Source: an uncultured Polaribacter sp.
Lineage (GTDB): Bacteria; Bacteroidota; Bacteroidia; Flavobacteriales; Flavobacteriaceae
Direction of reading: 5' to 3'
Assembly: GCA_947497755.1 (NCBI GenBank)
Contig: CANMHT010000001.1
Coordinates: forward strand, 62,001-126,000
DNA length: 64,000 bases
Under the pieces are notes generated by a model. That model worked only from the letters and a program-made list of their open reading frames with translations. It did no database searches and was not told the origin of the DNA. Positions 37,109 to 46,317 of the stretch are shown one piece after another. Position numbers and translations under genes: made by a program. Each line of letters opens with the position of its first letter. Within the stretch, counting starts at the first letter, position 1.

Positions 37109-37243
37109 TTGGTTAAATTTTGTTCCTACTTAAAAATCGTAGTTGAAATTATTATTTGTTGCGTAGTATCTATCTAAAATAAAAGTTTCATAACCAGTTT
37201 TGTAGATAGTACGGATGCTAAAATACAAAATACTATGAGCTAT

Positions 37244-37996
37244 TTACAAGTTAATTTTTTGTGCTCCATTTTTTAGGATGGTAATATAGTTTTTTACATT
37301 TTCTAATTTAAATCTACTTGAAGGACCAGAAGCGCTAATACTACCAATTAGTTTGTTGTTTTTATTAAAGATTGGTATGGCTACACAGATTAAGCCTATT
37401 TCAAATTCCTCTAAATCTAATGCGTAGCCTTGTTGTTGCGTTTTTTCTAATTCTAGAAGTAATGTTTTCTTGTGTGTAATTGTATTTGGAGTAAAAAAAC
37501 TTAGTTGTAAGTTGTTTATAATTTGATGCTTTTTGTTTTCAGAAGAAAAAGCTAATAGTGTTTTTCCTATTGCTGTAGCATGTAAGGGTTGATACGAGCC
37601 AACTGATGTGCTAATTTTTAATCCCTGTATACTTTCTGCTTTGTTAATGTAAAAAACTTGATTGTCTTTTAAAACCCCATAAAGCACAGTTTCTTGAATA
37701 TTGATTGCTATATCTCTTATAGGAATCTTTGTAGCATTGATTAAAGATTGATACAGGGAAACTCTATTTCCTAATTCAAAAAGCTTACTGCCTAAGCTGT
37801 ACTTTTCATTTTCATTTTGCTGTATTACTTGTAAAGAAACTAAGGTGCTAAGCAATCTGTATGTTGTACTTTTATTATAGCCAGTTTTTAAAGCCAATTC
37901 TCTTACGCCCCATTCTTTTTTTTCTGGAGTAAATGCATCTAATAGTGCAAAAGCTTTAATAATGGATTGATTGTAAGATTTTGAATTAGATTCCAT
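37244..37996 (-). CDS. IclR-family transcriptional regulator
   Basis: The 250-residue protein has an N-terminal winged helix (about 10-70; WGVRELALKTGYNKSTTYRLL) and a C-terminal IclR effector domain with HATAIGKTLLAFS and the end segment FEIGLICVAIPIFN, then GSISASGPSSRF. IclR proteins commonly control aromatic catabolism from a divergent position. Here it faces the kynurenine operon across 94 nt that holds a 23-bp palindrome (38051-38073), so it is the likely regulator of that operon. The effector may be kynurenine or a ring-cleavage product, which is inference. Confidence 0.9.
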   Translation of the reverse strand: MESNSKSYNQSIIKAFALLDAFTPEKKEWGVRELALKTGYNKSTTYRLLSTLVSLQVIQQNENEKYSLGSKLFELGNRVSLYQSLINATKIPIRDIAINIQETVLYGVLKDNQVFYINKAESIQGLKISTSVGSYQPLHATAIGKTLLAFSSENKKHQIINNLQLSFFTPNTITHKKTLLLELEKTQQQGYALDLEEFEIGLICVAIPIFNKNNKLIGSISASGPSSRFKLENVKNYITILKNGAQKINL

Positions 37997-38050
37997 CTTT
38001 TTTGAATTGATTTTTTGCTAATATAATATAAAAGTGTAAATTTATAAAAC

Positions 38051-38073
38051 AGCGTTTCAAATAATGAAACACT
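38051..38073. promoter_or_regulatory. Palindromic candidate operator for the IclR regulator
   Basis: AGCGTTTCA (38051-38059) and TGAAACACT (38065-38073) are inverted repeats matching at eight of nine positions with a 5-nt centre. The site ends 17 nt before the kynU ATG, in the region where the operon promoter should lie. Its size and AT-rich centre are like known IclR-family operators. Confidence 0.55.
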
Positions 38074-38090
38074 TTGATAATAGAAATTAG

Positions 38091-39350
38091 ATGTATCAAA
38101 ACAATTTAGCATACGCACAAGAGCAGGACAAACAAGATCCATTAGCTTATTTACGAGAAGAATTTCATATTCCGAAAGACAAAGAAGGTAATGATTGGTT
38201 ATACTTTACAGGGAACTCTTTAGGCTTACAGCCAAAGAATACGCAAAAATATATTCAACAAGAATTAGATGATTGGGCAAGTTATGGTGTAGAAGGGCAT
38301 TTTGAAGCGCAAAACCCTTGGATGCCATATCATGAATTTTTGACAGAAAGTATGGCGAAAATTGTAGGAGCTAAACCATTAGAAGTTGTAGTAATGAATA
38401 CCTTAACTACCAACTTACATTTGTTAATGATATCTTTTTATCGCCCTACAAAAGCCAAATATAAAATAGTAATAGAATCTGATGCCTTTCCTTCTGATAG
38501 GTATGCTGTACAATCTCAATTGCAATTTCACGGATTTGATGTAAATGATGGTTTAATTGAATGGAAGCCAAGAGAAGGTGAGGAATTATTGCGTATAGAA
38601 GATTTGGAAACAATTGTAGAAGAACAGGGAGATGAAATCGCTTTATTATTAATTGGTGGAGTAAATTATTATACAGGTCAATATTTAGATTTAAAGAGAA
38701 TCGCTGATATTGGACATGCCAAAGATTGTATGGTAGGAATAGATCTAGCACATGGAGCTGGGAATATTACTCCTAATTTACATGAAAGTGGTGTAGATTT
38801 TGCAGCTTGGTGTACCTATAAATATTTGAATTCTGGACCAGGAAGTTTGGCAGGATTGTTTGTACACGAAAAACATGCGCATAATAAAGAACTACCTCGT
38901 TTTGCCGGTTGGTGGAATCATAATAAAGAAACTCGTTTTAATATGCGTCAACCTTTTGATGTAATGGCTGGAGCAGAAGGGTGGCAATTGTCAAATCCAC
39001 CTATATTATCAATGGCAGCAATTAAAGCTTCGTTAGATATGTTTGCAAAAGTTGGAATGGAAGCATTACGAGAAAAATCTGAAAAACTAACGGGATATTT
39101 TGAGTATTTAATCAATCAAATTGATACTGATAGAATTCAGATTATTACACCAAGTAATCCAAAAGAACGTGGATGTCAATTGTCAATTCAAGTAAAAAAT
39201 GCTGATAAAAGTTTGCATCAGCAATTAACAAAACACAATATCATTACTGATTGGCGAGAGCCAGATGTTATTCGTTGTGCACCAGTGCCAATGTATAATA
39301 GTTTTGAAGATGTATTTAAAATGGTAGAGATTTTAAAAGGATTGTTATAA
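38091..39350 (+). CDS. kynU: Kynureninase
   Basis: This 419-residue PLP enzyme hydrolyses 3-hydroxykynurenine (or kynurenine) to 3-hydroxyanthranilate (or anthranilate) and alanine. The N-terminus has YFTGNSLGLQP; GIDLAHGAGN holds Asp218 and His221, and the PLP lysine is K244 in WCTYKYLNSGPGS. FAGWWNHN supplies the substrate-binding tryptophan. It is the first gene of the kynurenine operon and abuts the monooxygenase gene with no gap. Confidence 0.97.
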   Translation: MYQNNLAYAQEQDKQDPLAYLREEFHIPKDKEGNDWLYFTGNSLGLQPKNTQKYIQQELDDWASYGVEGHFEAQNPWMPYHEFLTESMAKIVGAKPLEVVVMNTLTTNLHLLMISFYRPTKAKYKIVIESDAFPSDRYAVQSQLQFHGFDVNDGLIEWKPREGEELLRIEDLETIVEEQGDEIALLLIGGVNYYTGQYLDLKRIADIGHAKDCMVGIDLAHGAGNITPNLHESGVDFAAWCTYKYLNSGPGSLAGLFVHEKHAHNKELPRFAGWWNHNKETRFNMRQPFDVMAGAEGWQLSNPPILSMAAIKASLDMFAKVGMEALREKSEKLTGYFEYLINQIDTDRIQIITPSNPKERGCQLSIQVKNADKSLHQQLTKHNIITDWREPDVIRCAPVPMYNSFEDVFKMVEILKGLL

Positions 39351-40763
39351 ATGAATAAAAAAGAAAACATAGTAATTATAGGAGCCGGTTTATGTGGTTC
39401 CTTATTAGCATTACGATTAGCACAAAGAGGACATAAAGTTTCTGTATATGAAAGTAGACCAGATTTAAGAATTACTGATATTTCTGCAGGAAGATCAATC
39501 AATTTAGCCTTGTCAGATAGAGGTTTTAAAGCTTTGCGATTAGTTGGAGTAGAAGCAAAAGCTAGAGAGATTTGTATTCCAATGTACGGCCGTTTAATAC
39601 ACGATATTGAAGGGAATACTTTTGCTTCTAATTATTCTGGAAGAAAAGGAGAATATATCAACTCAATTTCTCGTGGAGATTTAAACGGTATCTTATTAAC
39701 AGAAGCAGAAGCTCATGAAAACGTTGCTATTCATTTTAATCAACAATGTACAAAAGTAGATATCGAAAATTCGATAGTAACATTCCAAGATTATCAAACA
39801 AAAGAAGAGTTTACAGTTGACGCTGAGGTGATTTTTGGAACTGATGGAGCAGGTTCTGTTTTACGAAAAAGCTATTATTTAGAAAAAAAGTTTTTGTTTA
39901 GTTATTCGCAAGAGTACTTAACGCATGGTTATAAAGAATTGGAAATTCCAGCAGATACTACAGGAAATCATCAGATAAGTAAAGATCATTTGCATATTTG
40001 GCCACGTGGCGATTATATGTTAATAGCTTTGCCAAATATGGATGGTAGTTTTACAGTGACATTATTTTTAGGTCATGAAGAGGGGAATTATCATTTTAAA
40101 GGATTGGATTCTGAGGAAAAAATTAAAGCATTTTTTCAAGAACAATTTCCAGATGCTTTGACATTGATTCCGAATATCGCAGCTGAGTTTGCTAACAATC
40201 CAACTGGAGCTTTAGGTACAGTAAAATGTACTCCTTGGTCTTATAAAAATAAAACATTAATAATGGGAGATGCCGCCCATGCTGTAGTTCCTTTTTATGG
40301 ACAAGGAATGAATGCATCTTTTGAAGACGTTGTCGTGTTAGATGAGGTTTTAGACCAGAATTTAGAAAGTTGGGAAGCTACATTTAAAGCCTATGAAAAA
40401 GTTAGAAAAAAAGATGCTGATGCTATTGGAGATTTAGCTGTTGAGAATTATTACGAAATGAGAGATCATGTAGCAAATCCGTTGTTTAAGCAAAAAAGAG
40501 TTATAGAAATGCAATTAGAAGAACAGTTTCCTGAAGAGTATTTTTCAAAGTACTCAATGGTAACATTTAATGCTTCTATTGGTTATCATGAAGCGATGAC
40601 TAAAGGACGCGCTCAAGATAAAGCTTTGTTGGCTATGATAGCAGATAAAAACATCTCAACATCATTAGAAATGAGCAAAGAAGAATTAAAAATCGTATTG
40701 CAAAAAGTACAAGAAGAAACAAATGCTATTTTGCACAAAGATAAAATTGTTGGGCTAAGTTAA
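39351..40763 (+). CDS. kmo: Kynurenine 3-monooxygenase
   Basis: The 470-residue flavoprotein hydroxylates L-kynurenine to 3-hydroxykynurenine with NADPH and O2. The N-terminal FAD motif is IIGAGLCGSLLALRLAQRG, followed by ISAGRSINLALSDRGFKALR, and the second FAD motif is MGDAAHAVVPFYGQGMN near residue 305. The hydrophobic C-terminal membrane anchor of the eukaryotic enzyme is absent. The ATG directly follows the kynU stop, and the next gene begins in its own stop codon, so the three are coupled. Confidence 0.96.
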   Translation: MNKKENIVIIGAGLCGSLLALRLAQRGHKVSVYESRPDLRITDISAGRSINLALSDRGFKALRLVGVEAKAREICIPMYGRLIHDIEGNTFASNYSGRKGEYINSISRGDLNGILLTEAEAHENVAIHFNQQCTKVDIENSIVTFQDYQTKEEFTVDAEVIFGTDGAGSVLRKSYYLEKKFLFSYSQEYLTHGYKELEIPADTTGNHQISKDHLHIWPRGDYMLIALPNMDGSFTVTLFLGHEEGNYHFKGLDSEEKIKAFFQEQFPDALTLIPNIAAEFANNPTGALGTVKCTPWSYKNKTLIMGDAAHAVVPFYGQGMNASFEDVVVLDEVLDQNLESWEATFKAYEKVRKKDADAIGDLAVENYYEMRDHVANPLFKQKRVIEMQLEEQFPEEYFSKYSMVTFNASIGYHEAMTKGRAQDKALLAMIADKNISTSLEMSKEELKIVLQKVQEETNAILHKDKIVGLS

Positions 40764-41284
40764 TGAAGACTTATATTGTCATATTACGAGGAATCAATGT
40801 TTCTGGGAAAAATAAAATTCCCATGGCAGAATTACGTGAATTACTTTTTACATTAAATGTAGAAAATGTTCAGACTTATATTCAGAGCGGTAACATTGTA
40901 TTAGACTCTAATATGTCTAAAGAAGATGTAATAGCGGCAATAAAAAATGCAATTAGAGAAAAATTCGGATATGAAATTGCAGTTATGGCTAAAACAGTTG
41001 CAGAATGGGAAAAAGTGATATCAGAGAATCCGTACCCAACAGATAATCATAAAATTGTATCTTTTACATTCTTAAGTGAAGTGCCAAAAATAACTACAAT
41101 AGAAGTATCTAATACAAATGATGATACCTATACTGTAGTAAATGATATGGTATATATTTATTGCCCTAGCGGATTTGGAAAAACAAAATTGACCAATAAT
41201 TTCTTTGAAAAGAAGTTAAAAGTAACTGCAACAAGCAGAAATTATAGAACCACTATGAAATTATTAGAATTGGCTAAAAAGTGA
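40763..41284 (+). CDS. DUF1697 protein
   Basis: The 173-residue protein matches DUF1697: MKTYIVILRGINVSGKNKIP, ELRELLFTLNVENVQTYIQS with GNIVLDS, and the late FGKTKLTNNFFEKKLKV segment followed by TSRNYRTTMKLLEL. The family has no established function. The start codon overlaps the kmo stop by one base and the next gene begins 5 nt after its stop. It may be a passenger of the operon, or an accessory factor of unknown role. Confidence 0.88.
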   Translation: MKTYIVILRGINVSGKNKIPMAELRELLFTLNVENVQTYIQSGNIVLDSNMSKEDVIAAIKNAIREKFGYEIAVMAKTVAEWEKVISENPYPTDNHKIVSFTFLSEVPKITTIEVSNTNDDTYTVVNDMVYIYCPSGFGKTKLTNNFFEKKLKVTATSRNYRTTMKLLELAKK

Positions 41285-41289
41285 TTGAA

Positions 41290-42429
41290 ATGAAATACAC
41301 AATTATTGGTGCTGGTATTGGTGGTTTAACTACGGCTTTAGCCTTTGAAAAAAAAGGAATTGATTATGAATTGTTTGAAAGAGCCCCGCAATTAAATGCA
41401 GTTGGCGCAGGAATTTGGCTTGCACCAAATGCTTTACAAGTTTTAGAGGCATTAGAGGTTTTAGAAGAAGTACAATTAGAAGGTAATGAAATTGATAGAA
41501 TTACGATAGGAAAACCTAATTTAGAGCCAATATCTGATAGCAAACAAGATGTTATTAAATCAATTTTTGGTTATACAACCGTATCTATACATAGAGCAAA
41601 ATTGCAGCAGGTTTTGTACAACCAAATTCCCAAAGAAAAAATAAGCTTGAATAAAAGTTTTGCTTCTTTTGAAGAGTTGGAGGGTGGTGAAATTAAGGTC
41701 AATTTTGAGGACAATGATAGTATAGAAACAGATTTTCTAATAGGAGCAGATGGTATAAATTCTAAAGTAAGACAACAGTTATTTCCAAGGAGTAAAAAAA
41801 GATATTCAGGACAAACATGTTGGCGTGGAATTGCAGAAATTGAATTGGAAGAGAAATACAGGCATAGAGGCTATGAATTATGGGGCAATCAAATACGATT
41901 TGGTATTTCTCAAGTAGCTAAAGGAAAAGTATATTGGTTTGCTGTAATATTAGCTGAAGAAAGTAGTAAAGAAAACAGCTTAAGTGTAAAAGAAGATCTA
42001 ACTAAATTATTTTCAGATTTTCATCCGCTAATTACAAGATTAATAAAAGCAACACCAATTGATAAAATAATAAAAGGAGATATTAGTGATTTAGAGCCTT
42101 TAAAGAAATGGTATCAAAATAATATTTGTTTGATTGGAGATGCTGGGCATGCTACAACACCAAATATGGGGCAAGGTGGAGCACAAGCTATTGAAGATGC
42201 GTATTATTTAAGCAATATTATTAGTGCTAAAACAACTAAAAATGTTTTTGAAGTATTTCAAAAAAGAAGAAATAAAAAAGTAAATGCAATCGTAAAACAG
42301 TCTTGGCAAACAGGAAAAATGGCACATTGGAAATATGGTAAAAAAGCTAGAAATTTTATACTGCAAAACATTCCAATGAAAATTATAGAAAAGAAAATGA
42401 TTGCCTTGTACAGATTAGAAAAATTTTAG
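41290..42429 (+). CDS. FAD-dependent aromatic monooxygenase
   Basis: This 379-residue flavoprotein has the FAD motif IIGAGIGGLTTALAFEKKG, then GAGIWLAPNALQVLEAL, the DG motif in LIGADGINSKVRQQL, and IGDAGHATTPNMGQGGAQAI at about 285-305. That is the class A hydroxylase pattern of salicylate or 3-hydroxybenzoate hydroxylases. I use the ATG at 41290 rather than a GTG at 41281. It is distinct from the kmo product and has no step in the standard 3-hydroxyanthranilate route, so it may act on a side product or another aromatic acid. Confidence 0.85.
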   Translation: MKYTIIGAGIGGLTTALAFEKKGIDYELFERAPQLNAVGAGIWLAPNALQVLEALEVLEEVQLEGNEIDRITIGKPNLEPISDSKQDVIKSIFGYTTVSIHRAKLQQVLYNQIPKEKISLNKSFASFEELEGGEIKVNFEDNDSIETDFLIGADGINSKVRQQLFPRSKKRYSGQTCWRGIAEIELEEKYRHRGYELWGNQIRFGISQVAKGKVYWFAVILAEESSKENSLSVKEDLTKLFSDFHPLITRLIKATPIDKIIKGDISDLEPLKKWYQNNICLIGDAGHATTPNMGQGGAQAIEDAYYLSNIISAKTTKNVFEVFQKRRNKKVNAIVKQSWQTGKMAHWKYGKKARNFILQNIPMKIIEKKMIALYRLEKF

Positions 42430-42441
42430 AAGAATATTAGG

Positions 42442-42846
42442 ATGGAAGAAAAAAAAGTAACACCAAGAGGCGCTTATCCACATGTAAAGGTTGTGGGTGA
42501 TTTTATTTTTGTGTCAGGAACAAGTTCTCGTAGGCCAGATAATAGTATAGCTGGAGTAGATATTATTGATGAGATGGGAACCAAACGTTTAAATATTGAA
42601 ACACAAACAAGAGAGGTTTTACAAAATATTGATAAGAATTTACAAAAGGTTGGTGCAAGTTTAAAAGATGTAGTAGATGTTTCTACTTTTCTGGTAAACA
42701 TGAACGATTTTGCTGGGTATAATAAAGCCTATGCTGAGTTTTTTGATAAAGAAACAGGACCAACTAGAACTACCGTTGCCGTACATCAGTTACCGCATCC
42801 AGATTTAGTAGTGGAAATTAAAGTTACCGCTTATAAAAAGCAATAA
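42442..42846 (+). CDS. RidA-family protein, probable 2-aminomuconate deaminase
   Basis: The 134-residue protein has a YjgF/RidA fold: [40 protein letters not shown], and [20 protein letters not shown] with the conserved arginine. In the nitrobenzoate and 2-aminophenol pathways, RidA-like AmnD/NbaF proteins convert 2-aminomuconate to 2-oxo-3-hexenedioate. The setting next to the semialdehyde dehydrogenase gene strongly supports the same role. It abuts the next gene without a gap. Confidence 0.85.
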   Translation: MEEKKVTPRGAYPHVKVVGDFIFVSGTSSRRPDNSIAGVDIIDEMGTKRLNIETQTREVLQNIDKNLQKVGASLKDVVDVSTFLVNMNDFAGYNKAYAEFFDKETGPTRTTVAVHQLPHPDLVVEIKVTAYKKQ

Positions 42847-43542
42847 ATGAGCAAAGATTTGCAATATTATTCTGAATTGAACAAAAGAGGTTTTTCAATC
42901 ACAACACCTATTTTTAATGATGTTGAATTGAAAGAAATAATCTCTTTAATTCAACCTGCAAAAGAAAAATATGCAATGAGACAATTAATGATCAAAGTTC
43001 CAGAATTACAAGAAGTGATTTTTAAAAATGAAAAGTTTAAAGATTTATTCAATGCTGTTTGTAAAGAAAATTACTTTTTGTCAAAAGCAATCTATTTTAA
43101 TAAGCCAAGTAAATCAAATTGGTTTGTGAGTAATCACCAAGATTTAAGTATCAGTGTAAAAGATAAGATAGCAACAACTGGTTTTTCAAATTGGACAGAA
43201 AAGAATGGGCAAGTTGGGGTAATTCCTCCCAAAGAAATTTTGGAAAACACGGTTACTCTTAGGATTCATATAGATACTACTGATCAAACAAATGGAGCAT
43301 TAAAAGTAATTCCTTATTCTCATCTAAAAGGCATTATTCGAATTGATGAACACTTTGATAAGAGTGATTATGGAAAAGAAGAATTATGTTGTGTAGAAAA
43401 AGGTGGAGTAATGTTGATGAAACCTTTGTTATTACATGCGTCACATAAATCGACTTCTCATTTTGATAGAAGAGTAATTCACTTAGAATTTTGTAATAAA
43501 GAAATACCAATGCAATGGTTAGAAAAAAGAAAAGTAAGCTGA
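42847..43542 (+). CDS. Phytanoyl-CoA dioxygenase-like protein
   Basis: This 231-residue protein resembles the PhyH family of Fe(II)/2-oxoglutarate oxygenases. A likely HxD motif is NHQDLSI near residue 98; ETVTLRIHID-like segment (TVTLRIHIDTTDQTNGALKV) and the distal histidine in LLLHASHKS, followed by RRVIHLEF with the arginine for 2-oxoglutarate, complete the pattern. Its substrate is unknown. The gene lies flush with ridA and one base before the dehydrogenase gene, within the catabolic operon, but no oxygenase of this class is needed for the known pathway. Confidence 0.8.
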   Translation: MSKDLQYYSELNKRGFSITTPIFNDVELKEIISLIQPAKEKYAMRQLMIKVPELQEVIFKNEKFKDLFNAVCKENYFLSKAIYFNKPSKSNWFVSNHQDLSISVKDKIATTGFSNWTEKNGQVGVIPPKEILENTVTLRIHIDTTDQTNGALKVIPYSHLKGIIRIDEHFDKSDYGKEELCCVEKGGVMLMKPLLLHASHKSTSHFDRRVIHLEFCNKEIPMQWLEKRKVS

Positions 43543-43543
43543 T

Positions 43544-44986
43544 ATGAATATACAGAATTATATAAACGGACAATTTGTGGCACCTGAAGCAAATAATTAT
43601 ATCTATAATTACAATCCTTCTAATGGTGAGATTTATGGACAAATTCCTAATTCTACAAATGAAGATGTTCAGAAAGCTTATCAAGCTGCTAATACAGCAT
43701 TTCCAAAATGGTCAGCAACAACTTTAGAAGAACGAAGCAAAATTTTAATTCGAATTGCAGAATTATTAGAAGCAAATCTAGAACGTTTTGCTCAAGCAGA
43801 ATCTAAAGATAATGGTAAGCCTTTAAGTTTAGCAAAACAAGTTGATATTCCCAGAGCGGCAAGTAATTTTCGTTTTTTTGGAAATGCAATTACACAATTT
43901 GCAAGTGAAAGTCATGAAAGTATTGGACTAAATGCAGTGAATTTTACTCTACGTCAAGCTATTGGAGTTGTAGGATGTATTTCTCCTTGGAATTTGCCAT
44001 TGTATTTATTTACCTGGAAGATTGCTCCGGCAATTGCTGCTGGAAATTGTGTGGTAGCAAAACCAAGTGAGGTTACACCAATGACAGCTTATTTATTGGG
44101 AGAAATTTGTACAGAAGCAGGATTGCCAAACGGAGTGTTAAATATTGTTCATGGTTTAGGTAGAACCACAGGTCAGGCAATTATTGAACATCCAAGTATT
44201 AAAGCCATTTCATTTACTGGAGGAACAGCAACTGGAGCACATATAGCTAGAGTAGCAGCTCCAATGTTTAAAAAGTTGTCTTTAGAATTGGGAGGTAAAA
44301 ATCCAAATATCATTTTTGCCGATTGTGATTATGAAAATATGCTAGCTACCACTATACGATCTTCATTTGCCAATCAAGGACAAATTTGTTTGTGTGGAAG
44401 TAGAATTTTTGTAGAAGCAACTATTTATGAAAAGTTTAAAGCTGATTTTGTGCAAAAAGTAAAACAGCTAAAAGTTGGACATCCATCTGAAGTAGCTACA
44501 GATGTGGGTGCTCTAGTGTCGAAACCGCATTTAGAAAAAGTAGAATCCTATATTAAACTGGCAGAAGATGAAGGCGGAAAAGTACTATGTGGAGGTTTGG
44601 AGGTAACAGTTCCAGATTACGAAAATGGTTATTATTTACAGCCTACAGTAATAGAAGTAACTACTAATAATTGTCGTATTAATCAAGAAGAAGTATTTGG
44701 ACCAGTGGTAACTATTATGCCTTTTACTTCTGATGAAGAAGCGTTGCAGATGGCAAATGATGTAAAATATGGATTATCGGCTACTGTTTGGACCAATAAT
44801 TTAAATAGAACCATGCAATTCTCTCAGCAATTACAAACTGGAATTGTTTGGGTTAATACTTGGATGTTACGTGATTTAAGAACCCCTTTTGGAGGAACAA
44901 AAGCTTCTGGTGTTGGGCGAGAAGGAGGTTTAGAAGCCTTACGTTTTTTTACAGAACCTAAAAATGTGTGTATAAAATATAATTAA
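43544..44986 (+). CDS. 2-Aminomuconate 6-semialdehyde dehydrogenase
   Basis: The 480-residue aldehyde dehydrogenase has ISPWNLPLYLFTWKIAPA, the glycine motif SFTGGTATG, E248 in LSLELGGKNPN and nucleophile C282 in FANQGQICLCGSR. The closest subfamily by these motifs is the 2-hydroxymuconic and 2-aminomuconic semialdehyde dehydrogenases (AmnC/NbaE, ALDH8A1). It oxidises 2-aminomuconate semialdehyde to 2-aminomuconate with NAD, between the ACMS decarboxylase and the RidA deaminase. A PsbP-like gene starts 3 nt later. Confidence 0.92.
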   Translation: MNIQNYINGQFVAPEANNYIYNYNPSNGEIYGQIPNSTNEDVQKAYQAANTAFPKWSATTLEERSKILIRIAELLEANLERFAQAESKDNGKPLSLAKQVDIPRAASNFRFFGNAITQFASESHESIGLNAVNFTLRQAIGVVGCISPWNLPLYLFTWKIAPAIAAGNCVVAKPSEVTPMTAYLLGEICTEAGLPNGVLNIVHGLGRTTGQAIIEHPSIKAISFTGGTATGAHIARVAAPMFKKLSLELGGKNPNIIFADCDYENMLATTIRSSFANQGQICLCGSRIFVEATIYEKFKADFVQKVKQLKVGHPSEVATDVGALVSKPHLEKVESYIKLAEDEGGKVLCGGLEVTVPDYENGYYLQPTVIEVTTNNCRINQEEVFGPVVTIMPFTSDEEALQMANDVKYGLSATVWTNNLNRTMQFSQQLQTGIVWVNTWMLRDLRTPFGGTKASGVGREGGLEALRFFTEPKNVCIKYN

Positions 44987-44989
44987 ACT

Positions 44990-45493
44990 ATGAAAAAAAT
45001 AGTACTGATGATAATCTCATTTTTGACCATTTCTTTAAATGCTCAGGAAAAAGAAACTTATGATACAGAAGATTTCTTAATTGAATATCCTGTAACTTGG
45101 GAATTACAAACAGAAACAAATACCCCCGCTTCGTTTGCAATTATTTCTCCAGTTTCGGATGAAGATATGTTTTCTGAAAATGTAAACCTAGTAATTCAAA
45201 ATTTAAAAGGGAAAAACATTGACCTCGATGCTTATATTAAATTAAATAAGCAAGAACTAGTTAAAATTCCTGAAGGAAAATTATTAGTTAGTGAACGAAG
45301 AAAAACGAATACTAGCGAATATCATGTATTTGTTTTTACAGGAAATATGAATGATTTAGATATAAAAGCAATTCAGTATTATTTTCTAAAAAATGAGAAG
45401 GCTTATGTATTAACATTCACTACGTTGGTTAATGAATATGAAAAGTACGAGAAAATAGCAATTGAGATATTAGATAGTTTTAAATTAAAATAA
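44990..45493 (+). CDS. Secreted PsbP-like protein
   Basis: This 167-residue protein has a signal peptide (MKKIVLMIISFLTISLNA) and a single domain starting with DTEDFLIEYPVTWELQTE, then ASFAIISPVSD and NVNLVIQNLKG. It ends with AYVLTFTTLVNEYEKYEK and ILDSFKLK. That is the PsbP/DcrB-like fold pattern. In plants PsbP binds photosystem II; bacterial versions have no general role. It is an odd member of a cytoplasmic catabolic operon, 3 nt after the dehydrogenase and 2 nt before the SDR gene. Confidence 0.72.
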   Translation: MKKIVLMIISFLTISLNAQEKETYDTEDFLIEYPVTWELQTETNTPASFAIISPVSDEDMFSENVNLVIQNLKGKNIDLDAYIKLNKQELVKIPEGKLLVSERRKTNTSEYHVFVFTGNMNDLDIKAIQYYFLKNEKAYVLTFTTLVNEYEKYEKIAIEILDSFKLK

Positions 45494-45495
45494 GA

Positions 45496-46272
45496 ATGAA
45501 TTTAGAAATACAAAATAAAAACGCCTTGGTTTGTGGTAGCACACAAGGTATTGGAAAAGCATCTGCTATAGGATTAGCAGCAGAAGGAGTTAATGTAACC
45601 TTAATTGCTCGTAATGAAGAAAAGTTAAAAGCAGTTTTAGCTGAATTACCAAATAACAATCAACAACACGGATATATAGTAGCAGATTTTTCAAATCCTG
45701 AAGACTTAAAAGCAAAGATTGAAGCTTCAAATTTAAACTTTCATATGTTGATAAATAACACTGGAGGACCAGCTGGAGGACCTGTGTTTAATGCTCAATT
45801 AGATGAATTTGAAAGGGCATTTACACAACATTTAAAATGCAATCATGTGTTGGTTCAAGCATTGGTGCCGTTTATGAAATCTAATGGTTTTGGTAGAATT
45901 ATTAATGTTATTTCTACTTCGGTAAAACAACCATTGGATGGATTAGGAGTTTCCAATACAATTAGAGGAGCTGTAGCCAATTGGTCAAAAACCTTGGCAA
46001 ATGAATTGGGGCAATTTGGTATCACAGTAAATAATGTATTACCAGGAGCTACAGGAACAGAACGATTAAAAGAAATAATTAATAACAAAGCCCAAAAAAC
46101 AGGATTAACTGTTGATGAAGTAGCTCAAAATATGATGAATGCTTCACCAGCGAAACGTTTTGCAACACCAGAAGAAATTGCAAATGCCGTAGTGTTTTTA
46201 GCTAGTGAAAAGGCTAGTTTTATTAATGGAATCAATGTTCCTGTAGATGGCGGAAGAACAAAGTCGTTGTAA
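45496..46272 (+). CDS. SDR-family protein without the usual Tyr/Lys pair
   Basis: The 258-residue protein has the SDR fold with cofactor motif CGSTQGIGKA and NNTGGPAGGP. The catalytic serine region IISTS is present, but where YxxxK is expected the sequence reads GVSNTIRGAVANWSKTL: Ser replaces Tyr and Arg replaces Lys. The C-terminus (FATPEEIANAVVFLASEKAS, INGINVPVDGG) is typical. It may therefore be a non-reductase, such as a lyase, hydrolase-like or binding protein, or use different residues. It is in the kynurenine operon, 45 nt before the HAAO gene. Confidence 0.82.
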   Translation: MNLEIQNKNALVCGSTQGIGKASAIGLAAEGVNVTLIARNEEKLKAVLAELPNNNQQHGYIVADFSNPEDLKAKIEASNLNFHMLINNTGGPAGGPVFNAQLDEFERAFTQHLKCNHVLVQALVPFMKSNGFGRIINVISTSVKQPLDGLGVSNTIRGAVANWSKTLANELGQFGITVNNVLPGATGTERLKEIINNKAQKTGLTVDEVAQNMMNASPAKRFATPEEIANAVVFLASEKASFINGINVPVDGGRTKSL

Positions 46273-46317
46273 AAGAATAAAAATCTAACAATCCAATAAT
46301 CTAAAAAATCGAAACAA

